25,367 nt of DNA from Candidatus Cloacimonadota bacterium (GCA_021108055.1 JAIORR010000095.1:1-25367); one strand, 5' to 3'; counted from the first letter of the stretch, positions 15,839 to 24,471 are shown. Made by a program: numbers and translations. Notes: a model not told the origin generated them from the letters alone.

Positions 15839-15866
15839 GAGCATGAGAGGTTGTCCTCTCATGCTC
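15839..15866. other. 12-bp perfect hairpin between the pilin gene and pilC
   Basis: GAGCATGAGAGG (15839-15850) and CCTCTCATGCTC (15855-15866) are perfect arms around TTGT. Only on the plus strand is it followed by a T-run (868-872 of the 15,000s). On the coding minus strand the stem is followed by TACTCAA, so it is not a proper terminator for the pilin transcript. It may protect the pilin mRNA 3' end and so set the pilin to pilC ratio, or stop antisense transcription. Confidence 0.7.
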
Positions 15867-15899
15867 ATTTTTGATCTGACATCAATCGTAGTAAAGTGT

Positions 15900-16328
15900 T
15901 TAGTTATTTATTACCATTGTGATAACGCTTGTAGAACCTGTTGCTGTCATTGTACAATTAACATTGGCTGCACCGTCATTACCGAGTTCAGTACCTGTTC
16001 CAACGATAGTAGCAACACCAGCTGCTATGGAAAGTACAAATGTACCATTACCGGTTGTCAGGGTATTTGTTGCAACAACATAACCGAAGCCCAACCATTT
16101 TCCCAGATCATCACCTGCATTACCGCCCATAGTTTTTTCACCACCACCATGACTCGCTGGTGTTTTGTAATAAGCCAGGGCATTAGATCCGAAGTTGTTC
16201 AGATCAGCAATAACAGCCTGACGATTAGAGTTAGTTGCTTGTGCGTTGAACATTGTGATTCCAACAGCCACAGCAATACCAACGATGATCACACTTAATA
16301 CGATTAAAAGGATTTGTTGCGTTCCCAT
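15900..16328 (-). CDS. pilA: Pilin-like major subunit with non-canonical N-terminus
   Basis: Probable major pilin, 142 residues. It begins MGTQQILLIVLSVIIVGIAV, one long hydrophobic helix, then TMFNAQATNSNRQAVIADLNNFGSNALAYY, an amphipathic continuation as in type IV pilins (alpha-1C), and a Gly/Thr/Ala-rich beta domain. The usual prepilin motif G|FTLIE is missing: if cleavage occurred after G2, +1 would be Thr and +5 Leu instead of Glu. Identity rests on the helix plan, the pilC-pilB genes that follow, and a sigma54 promoter upstream, as for pilA elsewhere. AAGGAGGT four bases before the ATG is a near-perfect ribosome binding site, which suits an abundant protein. A C-terminal disulfide loop is absent (one cysteine only). 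Confidence 0.8.
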   Translation of the reverse strand: MGTQQILLIVLSVIIVGIAVAVGITMFNAQATNSNRQAVIADLNNFGSNALAYYKTPASHGGGEKTMGGNAGDDLGKWLGFGYVVATNTLTTGNGTFVLSIAAGVATIVGTGTELGNDGAANVNCTMTATGSTSVITMVINN

Positions 16329-16402
16329 AATTACCTCCTTAGATAATTTTTGTTTTTTGGTTTTTTTTCTTTTTCACTTCTATTATTTACGCCCTACCAA
16401 TA

Positions 16403-16418
16403 TGCAACAACCGTGCCA
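16403..16418 (-). promoter_or_regulatory. Sigma54 (-24/-12) promoter of the pilin operon
   Basis: On the minus strand TGGCACGGTTGTTGCA matches the sigma54 consensus TGGCAC-N5-TTGCA at every fixed position. The predicted transcription start is near 16392, leaving a leader of about 64 bases before the pilin ATG. An NtrC-family sigma54 activator gene lies directly upstream, which supports function. Confidence 0.92.
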
Positions 16419-16789
16419 AAATAAAATCAAAACAATACAATTTTGTATTTATATGCAATATAAGAGGTTATGACGGGAGATAATTATTGGCATAGTATGA
16501 AAAATAAAATAGAAAGAGTGATGTGTCGTAAAAACATTACGGTCAAAATTTATTAGTAATAAAAAAACGACAGCTATCGATACTAATAAATTATTATCAA
16601 CAAAGAGTAATTCTTCTGTGTAGTCTCGGTTGACTTGAGCAGCTTTGGTGTTTATTTAGAAAAACAAACCTTTTTTTATTTTGCATGTTTATTATAAATA
16701 TTAGTAATACTATATTATTATTAGTTCAAAATTAATATAACAACTCTAACATCTCCTCCTGGCTGGAAAATGTTAGTTAATATTAATTC
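16419..16789. other. Intergenic region between the activator gene and the pilin promoter
   Basis: These 371 AT-rich bases contain no supported gene. Besides the enhancer-like inverted repeats at 16524-16592 there is the palindrome TATTAGTAATA at 16551-16561 and again at 16699-16709. A 7-bp inverted repeat, CTAACAT (16746-16752) / ATGTTAG (16770-16776), follows the activator gene; with no T-run behind it, it is at best a weak terminator. Confidence 0.5.
16524..16592. promoter_or_regulatory. Candidate enhancer (UAS) for the sigma54 activator
   Basis: Two overlapping inverted repeats lie about 130-200 bp upstream of the predicted pilin start site: TGTCGT (16524-16529) with ACGACA (16567-16572), and the 12-bp arms AATTTATTAGTA (16547-16558) with TACTAATAAATT (16581-16592). 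Activators of the NtrC family bind such paired sites upstream of sigma54 promoters, and Pseudomonas PilR is reported to use TGTC-containing sites. The AT-rich 12-mer also occurs once inside a coding region (near 19968), so its specificity is doubtful. Confidence 0.4.
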
Positions 16790-18217
16790 TTATTTTTTCT
16801 GTTCCGGCTCTTTAATATCTCTGAATAATTTTACGTTAATATTATATTTCTTGAATTTTTCATAAAGGTTTTGCCTTAATATCTGTGAAGCTTTTGCTGC
16901 TTTTGTAACATCTCCATTGTAAGTAAAAAGAAGTTTTTCAACATAGTCTTTTTCAAAGATTTCTTTTGCCTTTGCAAATGGCAGGTTATCATATCTTCTA
17001 TTGGATGTTTTTTTATTCAGGTGATCTCGATAGATATTAGAAGGAAGATCTTCCAGAATTAACTGGTTATGTACAGCCATAGCAACAGCATGTTCTATTG
17101 CATTTCTCAGTTCCCTCACATTTCCTTTCCATGTTCCAGATAATAGGATAGACATAACAGCTTCCGAAATCACAAGTTCAGGTTTATCATATTTCTTTCC
17201 AAACTCAGAAACAAAAGATTTTGCAAGAAGTTTAATATCTTCGAGGCGTTCGCGAAGCGGCGGAATGTGAATATTCAGGACATTTAAACGGTAATAAACA
17301 TCTTCTCTGAAATTACCGTTTTCAACCTCAGATGCAAGGTCTTTGTTTGTAGCAGCAATTATCCTTACATCTACCGTAACATCGTCATCTCCTCCAACTT
17401 GCCTGATAACACCCTTCTCGAGTGCACGAAGAAGTTTGATCTGAAAAGCCTGCGAGGTTTCCGTAATCTCATCAAGGAATAATGTCCCTCCGTTTGCTTC
17501 TTGGAAATAACCAATTTTATCACGGATTGCACCGGTAAATGAACCTCTTTTATGTCCGAACAACATGCTCTCGAGTAATGTTTCCGGAAGACTACCACAA
17601 TTAACTGTAACGAATTTATTATTTTTTCTTTTACTGTTTTTATATATCAATTCTGCGAATAATTCTTTTCCCACACCAGTTTCCCCGGAGATGAGAACAG
17701 TTGTATCGAGAGGAGCGATTTTTTTTACTTTTTCCATTATCTTTTGGATAATAAGACTATTTCCGATTATTGGTGTTCTATCGAATTCATGTGCAAGAAT
17801 CGCCTTGAGTCTTTCAATTTCTTCTGTCTGCCATCTTGTTTTGAGAATATGCTGAATTTTTATTTTAAGAAGTTCAAGATCTTCGACGGGTTTTTCAATA
17901 AATTCTTCTGCACCGAGTTTCATGGCTTTCACAGCCATCTCGATAGATGCTTTTCCGCTGATGACCATCACGGCAGTATGCGGCCATTGTTCTTTAATCG
18001 TTTTCAGAAGTTCAAGCCCGTCTTCACCCGGCATAACGAGATCGGTCAAGGCAACTTGAAATGTTTTATTCTTAAGTTTTTCAATGGCAATAAGAGCAGA
18101 TTCGGCAGTATCGATAATGTAATCATCAGCAAGTTGACGCCGAAATATTTCCCTGGTATCTTTTTCATCGTCCACTATCAGGATATTGGCGGTTTTTAAA
18201 GTTCTTTCTATATCCAT
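16790..18217 (-). CDS. NtrC-family sigma54-dependent response regulator (PilR-like)
   Basis: Activates sigma54 promoters after phosphorylation by its kinase. Numbered from the 18217 start (475 residues): receiver 8-125 with D59 (ALTDLVMP) and K109; AAA+ domain about 148-380 with Walker A GETGVGKE (178-185), sigma54-contact loop GSFTGA (225-230; usual GAFTGA), Walker B GGTLFLDE (243-250) and arginine fingers in REDVYYRLN; Fis-type helix-turn-helix about 430-460 (NGDVTKAAKASQILRQNLYEKFKKY). A longer frame starts at 18277 but overlaps the kinase end; GAGG five bases before the ATG at 18217 decides for the shorter form. The kinase stop is 19 bases upstream. The best target in view is the sigma54 promoter of the pilin gene next door. 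Confidence 0.92.
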   Translation of the reverse strand: MDIERTLKTANILIVDDEKDTREIFRRQLADDYIIDTAESALIAIEKLKNKTFQVALTDLVMPGEDGLELLKTIKEQWPHTAVMVISGKASIEMAVKAMKLGAEEFIEKPVEDLELLKIKIQHILKTRWQTEEIERLKAILAHEFDRTPIIGNSLIIQKIMEKVKKIAPLDTTVLISGETGVGKELFAELIYKNSKRKNNKFVTVNCGSLPETLLESMLFGHKRGSFTGAIRDKIGYFQEANGGTLFLDEITETSQAFQIKLLRALEKGVIRQVGGDDDVTVDVRIIAATNKDLASEVENGNFREDVYYRLNVLNIHIPPLRERLEDIKLLAKSFVSEFGKKYDKPELVISEAVMSILLSGTWKGNVRELRNAIEHAVAMAVHNQLILEDLPSNIYRDHLNKKTSNRRYDNLPFAKAKEIFEKDYVEKLLFTYNGDVTKAAKASQILRQNLYEKFKKYNINVKLFRDIKEPEQKK

Positions 18218-18236
18218 AGAATCCTCTTTTTTATCT

Positions 18237-18848
18237 TTATTCTGCAGCCGGTAATAAAATAGTGAATGTGGTTCCAATTTCTAATTGTGATGACATAGTA
18301 ATCTTTCCATTGTATCTTTCTATGATGTTTTTTGTAATAGCAAGACCCAACCCGAAACCACTTCCTTCTTTTCCGACTTTTGTTGTAAAATAAGTTTCAA
18401 ATATTTTTTTAAAGTTTTTTTCTGCAATTCCTTCGCCACTATCCTGAATTTCAATTGCAATCATTTTATCGGTTTTATATGTTCTAACCTTGATGTTTTT
18501 ATCAACGCTGTTCTTTAAAGATTCAATTGCGTTATTAAGAATATTGGCAACACAAAGACTAATATCTCCGTAAACAGCTTTAACTTCAGGCAGATCTTTT
18601 TGCAGATTTTTTGTAAGGATCACATAGTGTTTGAAGAAAAGATTATGATTGCACAAGTTAAGTTCCTCGGTGACCAGTTCGTTGATATTAATTGGGCTCA
18701 TCATAGAAACATTACATTTTTTAACTTTATTTAAAAGACCCTTTACAGAGTGAGCCATATTTTTTCCCGCATCGATTATTTTATCAACATCTTTATTATC
18801 TTTGTTGTCTTTTTTTATCAGTTGAGCATATCCCAGAATAGAATTCAA
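18237..18848 (-). pseudogene. Histidine kinase, C-terminal fragment (DHp remainder and ATPase)
   Basis: This is the downstream part of the kinase interrupted at 18874-18876. The open frame as written begins at TTG within the phospho-acceptor helix (NSILGYAQLIKK) and has 203 codons. It holds the N box NILNNAIESL, the D box IQDSGEGI, the F region FETYFTTK and the G box GSGFGLGLA, ending in FTILLPAAE, so the ATPase domain is intact. Just upstream in the same frame the DNA encodes GIVHNLNSPL, a proper H box, which an independent start at TTG would exclude. Alone this fragment lacks the histidine and the sensor. It ends 19 bases before the sigma54 activator. Removing one base joins it in frame to 18862-20316 and gives a 692-residue kinase. 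Confidence 0.85.
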
Positions 18849-18861
18849 AGGTGAATTGAGA

Positions 18862-20316
18862 TTATGAACTATACCCTGCCAGTTTGTTGCTTTTGATAAG
18901 CTCGAGTTCCATCGATTCTTGTGCTTTTATTGCTTTTACCTCTTTTGTAATATTGGTGATACTTCCAAAAAAGCGAAAACTTTCTTGATATTTCACAGCT
19001 CGAATATTCAGTATTACAAATTTCTTTTTATTTTTTATATTTATTTCAAGCTGATGTAAACTGATATTGTTATCCCGAACTTGTTCTATTAATTGTTCTT
19101 TCAAACCCAGGAGTTCACTCAAATTTTTATTTATTACTTCTTTTTCGGATGTGCATTCAAGTATTTCCAGAAAGCGGGGATTAAACACGATAACACTAAA
19201 ATCATTGTCTAACCAGAATATTCCGGAGCCAATATTATCTGTAATCAGTTTATATTCATTCAATGATCTACTGTAATTTTTCAAAGCTATGTTCATATTG
19301 TTGAATGTATCGACCATATCTCCGAGAACACCTGTATATTTTTCTTCGATCGGTTCTATTATTGATGGATTTGCGGCGATGTCATGCATTTTATTGCTGA
19401 TTTTTTTTACTGGGATAAGAATAGTCTTACTGAACCAGTTACCTAATGTACTGATCATAATAAGAGTAACAGCTAATAATATCAAAATAAAGAGAAGAAG
19501 GCTTTGTTGAGCAAATCTATTTATATCTCTTATATATGTAACGAGAAAAATTCCCGAAGGATTGTTCTTGAGATCATACATAACTCTGATGCCTGTAGCA
19601 AGCTCGAGGTTCAATTTGTTTATTGATTCCAGTTGTTTTGTATTCCCTATCTCCTCGATTATATCATCCATCTGCGGGATATGGCTTTTTAAAATTCCGG
19701 GAACCTGAGTTTCATTGAGTGCATCTTTATAAGAAACAAATGTTAGGATATATTCGGAGTCTATATTAAATTGTTCTATTTCAATTTTTTGCGGTATGAT
19801 AAATATGCCGTGCAGAAACTTGGTTGTTGAACCGGAATAAACAGGACAGAAATTAATATTATAGAGTTTTGAACCGTAATTTGCGATAAATGAAGACGAT
19901 ATTTCTTTTGAAGAATATTGAAATATATCCGGGAAATGTTCTTGAATTAGTTCCCACTCTTCTCCTACTAATAAATTTCTGCTTTTATCATACAGTATCA
20001 GGTTATTTATTAATTGTGTATCATGAAATTGGGTAAGGTATTTTTGGATATTAGATATATTTTTACTTTGGATTGCTTTTATCATGTTCGGGTCGGAAGA
20101 TAATGTATGCAGAAGATGTTGCATAGTAGTATTTTTTTCATTTAACGAGATAGTGAAATTCGATAATGTATGTTTGATATTAACATCCTCATATTGAGTA
20201 ATGCCATATTTTGCCAGTTGCCATTCGATTGAAATAAGAATAACGACAATAAAGAAAGTTACAATGAAAAAAAGTACAAAAATCCGCTTTTCTAATTCTG
20301 CTTTTCTATGTCCCAT
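18862..20316 (-). pseudogene. Histidine kinase, N-terminal sensor fragment (TM-HAMP-PAS)
   Basis: The upstream part of the split kinase, 484 codons. It has a membrane helix (about 11-31), a large extracytoplasmic sensor (about 35-265), a second membrane helix (271-291), a HAMP linker (292-345) with ILIPVKKISNKM, and a PAS domain (about 350-460) beginning ITDNIGSGIFWLDNDFSVIVFNP. It then runs into the phospho-acceptor region (ELIKSNKLAG) and stops at a TAA five codons after the H box should begin. The design resembles NtrY-type kinases more than the six-helix PilS. With the activator downstream it likely formed the two-component pair for pilin expression. As written neither fragment can autophosphorylate, unless this is a sequencing error. 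AGGA stands five bases before the ATG. Confidence 0.85.
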
Positions 20317-20400
20317 TCACTTCCTATAAAAAAACTGTTTTCTTTGTCAGGAAATTCATATATTGTTTTTTGTCAACTTTGTTGCAGAATTCCAAATTTT

Positions 20401-23076
20401 TTAATCAGCATCGAGTATTTCCCTGACTTTGGTAACAAGAGAAGAGAATGAAAAAGGTTTTTGAAGAAATCCGGCTTTTAAATCTGAAATGTTATTTCTA
20501 ATTTCGTCGTCATCGGTATGTCCGGAAATAAATAATATCTTTGTTTCCGGATGGTTGGATCGGATTTTTAATGATAGCTCAGGTCCACTCATCTTTGGCA
20601 TTCTTATGTCAGATAAAAGCAGGTGAATAGTTTCTTTATATTTTTTTGATTTTTTGAGTCCTTCTTTTCCATTATCTGCTTCCAGAATATTATATCCCTG
20701 TTCTTCCAGAATGGTTGTAATAAAGTGTCGGATATCATTTTCATCTTCTACAAGAAGTATTGTTTCGTTTCCTTTCGGTAGTTCGTCAATATCTTTTTTT
20801 TCTGCTTTTTTTTCTTCAATTTTTTCTTCGATTTGGTGAAGGTATATCTTAAAGATCGATCCTTTACCTTCTTCCGATTCTACAAAAATGTTTCCGTTAT
20901 TCTGCTTAATAATTCCGAACACTGTTGCCAGCCCGAGTCCGGTTCCTTTGTCTATTTCTTTGGTTGTAAAAAACGGGTCAAACATTTTTTCCCTGACCTT
21001 TTTGCTCATTCCAATACCATTGTCTTCTACTGAAACAAGAACATAATTTCCGGGGTTATTAAAATCAAGTTCATTTCCGATTCTTTCAGAGATATATTCA
21101 TTAGATGTCTTCAGTATTATTTTACCACCATCCGGTAGAGCGTCTCGTGCATTTACTACAAGGTTTATAATAACCTGTTCTATCTGACCGGGATCAACTT
21201 TTACAATGCACTCCTTCTTATCTGTAATAGTAATAAATTCAATTTCATTGCCTATTAGTCTTTTCAGCATTTTATTTAAATCTATTACTATTGAGTTTAA
21301 ATCTGTGATCTTTTGTTCTATTATCTGCTTGCGGGAGAAACCCAATAATTGTTTTATCAGATTTCTGGCTTTATTGCCGCAGTTTGCAATAACTTCAATA
21401 TCGGTAAGGGCAGGATGATCCGGAGGAAGTTTTGAACGGGCAACTTCGATATAACCATTAATAGCAGTGAGAAGATTGTTGAAATCGTGAGCTATACCAC
21501 CGGTAAGCCTTCCGATAAGTTCCATTTTCTGAGATTGATGAAGTTGATCTTTGATCTTTTCTCCTTCTTCTTCAGCCTTTTTTCTTGCAGTGATATCTTT
21601 ACCTACAGATTGATATTCAATAATTTCATCCTTCTCATTAAATATTGCTCTATATGTCCATTCAAACCATTGCTCTTCTCCGTCTGCAAGGTCTTTTTTA
21701 AATTCGAGTGTTTTCATAGGATTTTTTATAGAAAGCTCTTTAAAGAATTTTTTAAAGAATTGTTGTTTTTCTTTCGCAAGTTCAGAAATCCAATTTGCAT
21801 CGACCAGTTCGGCACTTGTTTTTTGTGTAAGCCTGCAATATGCTTCATTAACAAATGTTAGTGTGCCGTCTTCCATAAAACGATTGATGTATTCTGTCTG
21901 ATCCTCGACCACAGCTTTGTAACGAGATTCACTTTTCTTAAGTTCTTCTTCAGCCTTTTTCAATTCGGAATTATCGATCAAAATACCCGTGATATATTTC
22001 TTCCCGAATTTTGGAGAGATCAAAACCATTCTGTCTTCTATCCAGATATCTAAGCCTTTTGCAGACTTGATCCGATACCATAATGTAAGCATTTCTTTTG
22101 CACCGTTTTTTCTCCAGTTAAGGATCTTATCCCTGACGATATTTCTATCTTGCTGATGCATCAGGTCGTTAAATTTATGTTTATTTTTTATGAAGATATC
22201 TGCAGGATAACCTATAAGATTCAAAATATTTTCCGAGATAAAACGTCTGCTTCCATTCATTTCATATAAAGTAATATTAGAAACATTCTTAAATATAACT
22301 GATAATCTGGATATGGTGGTTTGTAATTTTTCTTCAAATTTTTTTCTTAATGAAATATCATGTACAATGACTAACCATGCCGGGTCTTCTTCATAAATAA
22401 TGTCATTCGTAAGAATATCCACCACAATACTTTCGCCGTTCTTTTTTAAATGAGTAAAAATAAAAAGTTCTTTCAATTCCCTGGAAGATAAATGATTTTC
22501 TACGATCTTTTTTTCTTCAGGTGGATGAAGGTCGAATATTGTCATTTCTTTTAGTTCGTCTTTCGAATATCCGTAAACACTTAAAGCGGTTAAATTGCAG
22601 TCAAGAAAGCGATTATCTTTTTTGGAAAAAATAAATATGGAATCTCCGATGTTGTTGAACAAAGTACGATATTTTTTCTCGCTTTCTTTTAAGATGCTGT
22701 CTGTCGAATGTTTATAGAAAGCCATTTCGATTGCAGCATGAAGCTCTTTTTCCTGGAAAGGTTTGATCACATACCCGAAAGGATCTGTAAATTTTGCTTC
22801 ATTTATGATAGTATCATTGGCATAAGCAGTTAAATAGATGATCGGGATATCATGTTTTTTTTTTATATAAGCAGATGTTTCTATCCCGTTCAATTCTCCT
22901 TCCAGCATTATATCCATTAATATCATGTCAGGATGTAATTTATCTATGCGTTTAATTACATCTTCTCCGTTAGAAATAATACCGATAACATCGTAATTTA
23001 AAACTATCAGGGTATTTTTAATATCTTCAGCTATTAAACGTTCATCTTCAACTATCAGTATTCGTTTTTTATTCAT
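20401..23076 (-). CDS. Hybrid histidine kinase REC-PAS-PAS-PAS-HisKA-HATPase-REC
   Basis: An 891-residue soluble two-component protein; no membrane helix is seen. The order is: receiver 1 (1-120, D55 in LMDIMLEG, T83, K105), PAS 1 (about 130-245), PAS 2 (about 255-375), PAS 3 (about 385-500, ending VGKDITARKKAEEE), HisKA with H530 (GGIAHDFNNLLTAI), ATPase with N box NLVVNARDAL (N642), VEDNGIGM and GTGLGLATV, and receiver 2 (about 771-891, D823 in LSDIRMP, K873). All phosphorelay residues are present. The ATG lacks a strong ribosome binding site. It lies 84 bases before the split kinase and may be co-transcribed with it; TTGACA occurs in that gap. Stimulus and target are unknown; PAS domains suggest cytoplasmic redox or ligand sensing. 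Confidence 0.93.
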   Translation of the reverse strand: MNKKRILIVEDERLIAEDIKNTLIVLNYDVIGIISNGEDVIKRIDKLHPDMILMDIMLEGELNGIETSAYIKKKHDIPIIYLTAYANDTIINEAKFTDPFGYVIKPFQEKELHAAIEMAFYKHSTDSILKESEKKYRTLFNNIGDSIFIFSKKDNRFLDCNLTALSVYGYSKDELKEMTIFDLHPPEEKKIVENHLSSRELKELFIFTHLKKNGESIVVDILTNDIIYEEDPAWLVIVHDISLRKKFEEKLQTTISRLSVIFKNVSNITLYEMNGSRRFISENILNLIGYPADIFIKNKHKFNDLMHQQDRNIVRDKILNWRKNGAKEMLTLWYRIKSAKGLDIWIEDRMVLISPKFGKKYITGILIDNSELKKAEEELKKSESRYKAVVEDQTEYINRFMEDGTLTFVNEAYCRLTQKTSAELVDANWISELAKEKQQFFKKFFKELSIKNPMKTLEFKKDLADGEEQWFEWTYRAIFNEKDEIIEYQSVGKDITARKKAEEEGEKIKDQLHQSQKMELIGRLTGGIAHDFNNLLTAINGYIEVARSKLPPDHPALTDIEVIANCGNKARNLIKQLLGFSRKQIIEQKITDLNSIVIDLNKMLKRLIGNEIEFITITDKKECIVKVDPGQIEQVIINLVVNARDALPDGGKIILKTSNEYISERIGNELDFNNPGNYVLVSVEDNGIGMSKKVREKMFDPFFTTKEIDKGTGLGLATVFGIIKQNNGNIFVESEEGKGSIFKIYLHQIEEKIEEKKAEKKDIDELPKGNETILLVEDENDIRHFITTILEEQGYNILEADNGKEGLKKSKKYKETIHLLLSDIRMPKMSGPELSLKIRSNHPETKILFISGHTDDDEIRNNISDLKAGFLQKPFSFSSLVTKVREILDAD

Positions 23077-23200
23077 AATTTTTATACCATTTCTTCAGAG
23101 AAAAAAAAATAATTCATTACTAATAAAATATAGTAACAAAACTAATAATAAAAAATTATAGGTCAAATCATTTTTGATTATCAAAGAAAAAAAGAGGAGA

Positions 23201-23233
23201 AAAAAAAGAAAGCCACAAAAATGTGGCTTTCTT
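23201..23233 (-). terminator. Intrinsic terminator of the tRNA cluster
   Basis: A 12-bp perfect stem AAGAAAGCCACA / TGTGGCTTTCTT (23206-23217 and 23222-23233) with a 4-base loop is followed on the minus strand by a run of T. It begins four bases after the CCA end of tRNA-Gln. It also separates the tRNAs from the hybrid kinase gene. Confidence 0.9.
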
Positions 23234-23236
23234 AAA

Positions 23237-23311
23237 TGGTTGGGCCGGGAGGATTCGAACCCCCGAATGCATGGACCAAAACCATGTGACTTACCACTTG
23301 TCGACGGCCCA
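23237..23311 (-). tRNA. tRNA-Gln (anticodon UUG)
   Basis: Acceptor arms TGGGCCG and CGGCCCA pair over 7 bp, the T arm has GGTTCGAATCC, and the anticodon stem CATGG/CCATG encloses TTTTGGT with anticodon TTG. Discriminator A and the CCA end are encoded. Confidence 0.95.
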
Positions 23312-23331
23312 ACAACTATCTATTTTCAAAC

Positions 23332-23424
<93 letters not shown>

Positions 23425-23439
23425 ACTTCTATTAATTTC

Positions 23440-23525
23440 TGGCGGAGGATGAGGGACTCGAACCCCCAAGGGCAAAGCCCGGCGGTTTTCAAGACCGCTG
23501 TCTTACCAATTAGAACTAATCCTCC
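23440..23525 (-). tRNA. tRNA-Ser (anticodon UGA)
   Basis: Acceptor GGAGGAT pairs with ATCCTCC; the anticodon stem GCGGT/ACCGC encloses CTTGAAA with anticodon TGA. The long variable arm (CGGGCTTTGCCC) confirms a serine tRNA. CCA is encoded. It is first in the three-tRNA cluster. Confidence 0.95.
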
Positions 23526-23539
23526 AAATGGATTGAAAC

Positions 23540-23568
23540 AAATAATTTTTTATGGAAATTGATGTCAA
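23540..23568 (-). promoter_or_regulatory. Weak candidate promoter of the tRNA cluster
   Basis: On the minus strand TTGACA (23568-23563) is a perfect -35 in the 61-base gap between era and tRNA-Ser(UGA). The sequence 17 bases further, TTATTT, is a poor -10. The tRNAs could equally be read through from holA-era. Confidence 0.3.
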
Positions 23569-23586
23569 ATAATTTCTAACTCAATT

Positions 23587-24471
23587 TTATAAATATCCAA
23601 ATTCTCGTAATGCATTTTTTTTCTTTCGCCAGTTTGCTTTGATCTTAACCCATAATTCCAATTTTATTCTTTTTCCCAGCAATTTGTACATTTCTTTTTC
23701 AGAAGCCTTTTTCAGTGCTTTTATTTTTTCTCCGCCTTTTCCTAAAATTATTGGTTTCTGAGATTTTCGTTCTATCCAGATGTTTGCGGAGATTTCGATT
23801 TTATTCGGTAATTCCTTAAAAGATTCTACGATCACAGAAGAAGCATACGGAATCTCATCACGAAATCTGAGGAATATCTGTTCTCTTATAAGTTCCTGGG
23901 CAAAAAATCTCATAGGCAGATCGGAAATTTCCTGAGGATCATAAAATGGTGGATTAAAAGGAAGAAAATCCGTTATCATTTCAAGCAAGCCGGAAAAGTT
24001 GGAATTATTCAGAATGGAAATAGGAATAACTTTTTCAAAATCCATTTCATTCAGCTCTTTTAATTTCCCTGTCACAATATTCTGCTCAACAAGATCGATT
24101 TTATTTAAAAGAGCAATTTTAGGTTTTTTCAGACTATTTAAAAGGGAACACATTTTTTTATCATAATTTGTGGGAAACTTATGTGCATCCGTAATGAAAA
24201 CAATAACATCAGAATCTTTGAGAGCATTCTTTAAATATTCCAGCATTTTTGTATGAAGCTCGTAACGAGCTTCAACAAAACCGGGAGTATCCAGAAAGAT
24301 GATCTGCTTGTTTTCGTCGGTAAGAATGCCTTTTACCTGCTGTCTTGTTGTTTGCGGTTTTGGCGAGATGATCGATACTTTTTCTCCAAGCAGTTTATTC
24401 ATCAATGTAGATTTACCTACATTTGGTTTCCCAACAATAGAAACAAATCCGGAACGAAATGTATTATTCAA
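23587..24471 (-). CDS. era: Era, ribosome-assembly GTPase
   Basis: Essential GTPase that binds 16S rRNA near its 3' end and assists 30S assembly. The 294 residues are of normal length. G1 is GKPNVGKST (14-22), G2 lies in PQTTRQ, G3 is DTPG (61-64), G4 is NKID (123-126), and the G5 position reads ISIL where Era usually has ISAL. The C-terminal KH domain has the RNA-binding loop GKGGEKIK (244-251) after the Era-typical IERKSQKPIILG. The start is a TTG at 24471 with AAGG upstream inside the holA end; no ATG fits better. It follows holA by four bases, so it is co-transcribed with it. An essential housekeeping gene beside tRNAs marks this end as stable chromosome. Confidence 0.95.
   Translation of the reverse strand: MNNTFRSGFVSIVGKPNVGKSTLMNKLLGEKVSIISPKPQTTRQQVKGILTDENKQIIFLDTPGFVEARYELHTKMLEYLKNALKDSDVIVFITDAHKFPTNYDKKMCSLLNSLKKPKIALLNKIDLVEQNIVTGKLKELNEMDFEKVIPISILNNSNFSGLLEMITDFLPFNPPFYDPQEISDLPMRFFAQELIREQIFLRFRDEIPYASSVIVESFKELPNKIEISANIWIERKSQKPIILGKGGEKIKALKKASEKEMYKLLGKRIKLELWVKIKANWRKKKNALREFGYL

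Noticed and set aside
15843..16298. Plus-strand cysteine-rich frame of 151 codons
   Set aside because: Antisense shadow of the pilin gene; the cysteines come from its reversed Ala/Thr codons, and the pilin has a promoter and ribosome binding site.
16746..16789. AGGAGGAG followed by ATG on the minus strand after the activator gene
   Set aside because: The ribosome-binding sequence touches the ATG and the frame ends after six codons.
18862..18890. Programmed ribosomal frameshift in the split kinase
   Set aside because: A +1 shift would be needed, but there is no slippery run longer than three G, no stimulatory Shine-Dalgarno-like site or stop codon at the shift point, and kinases of this family are not known to use one.
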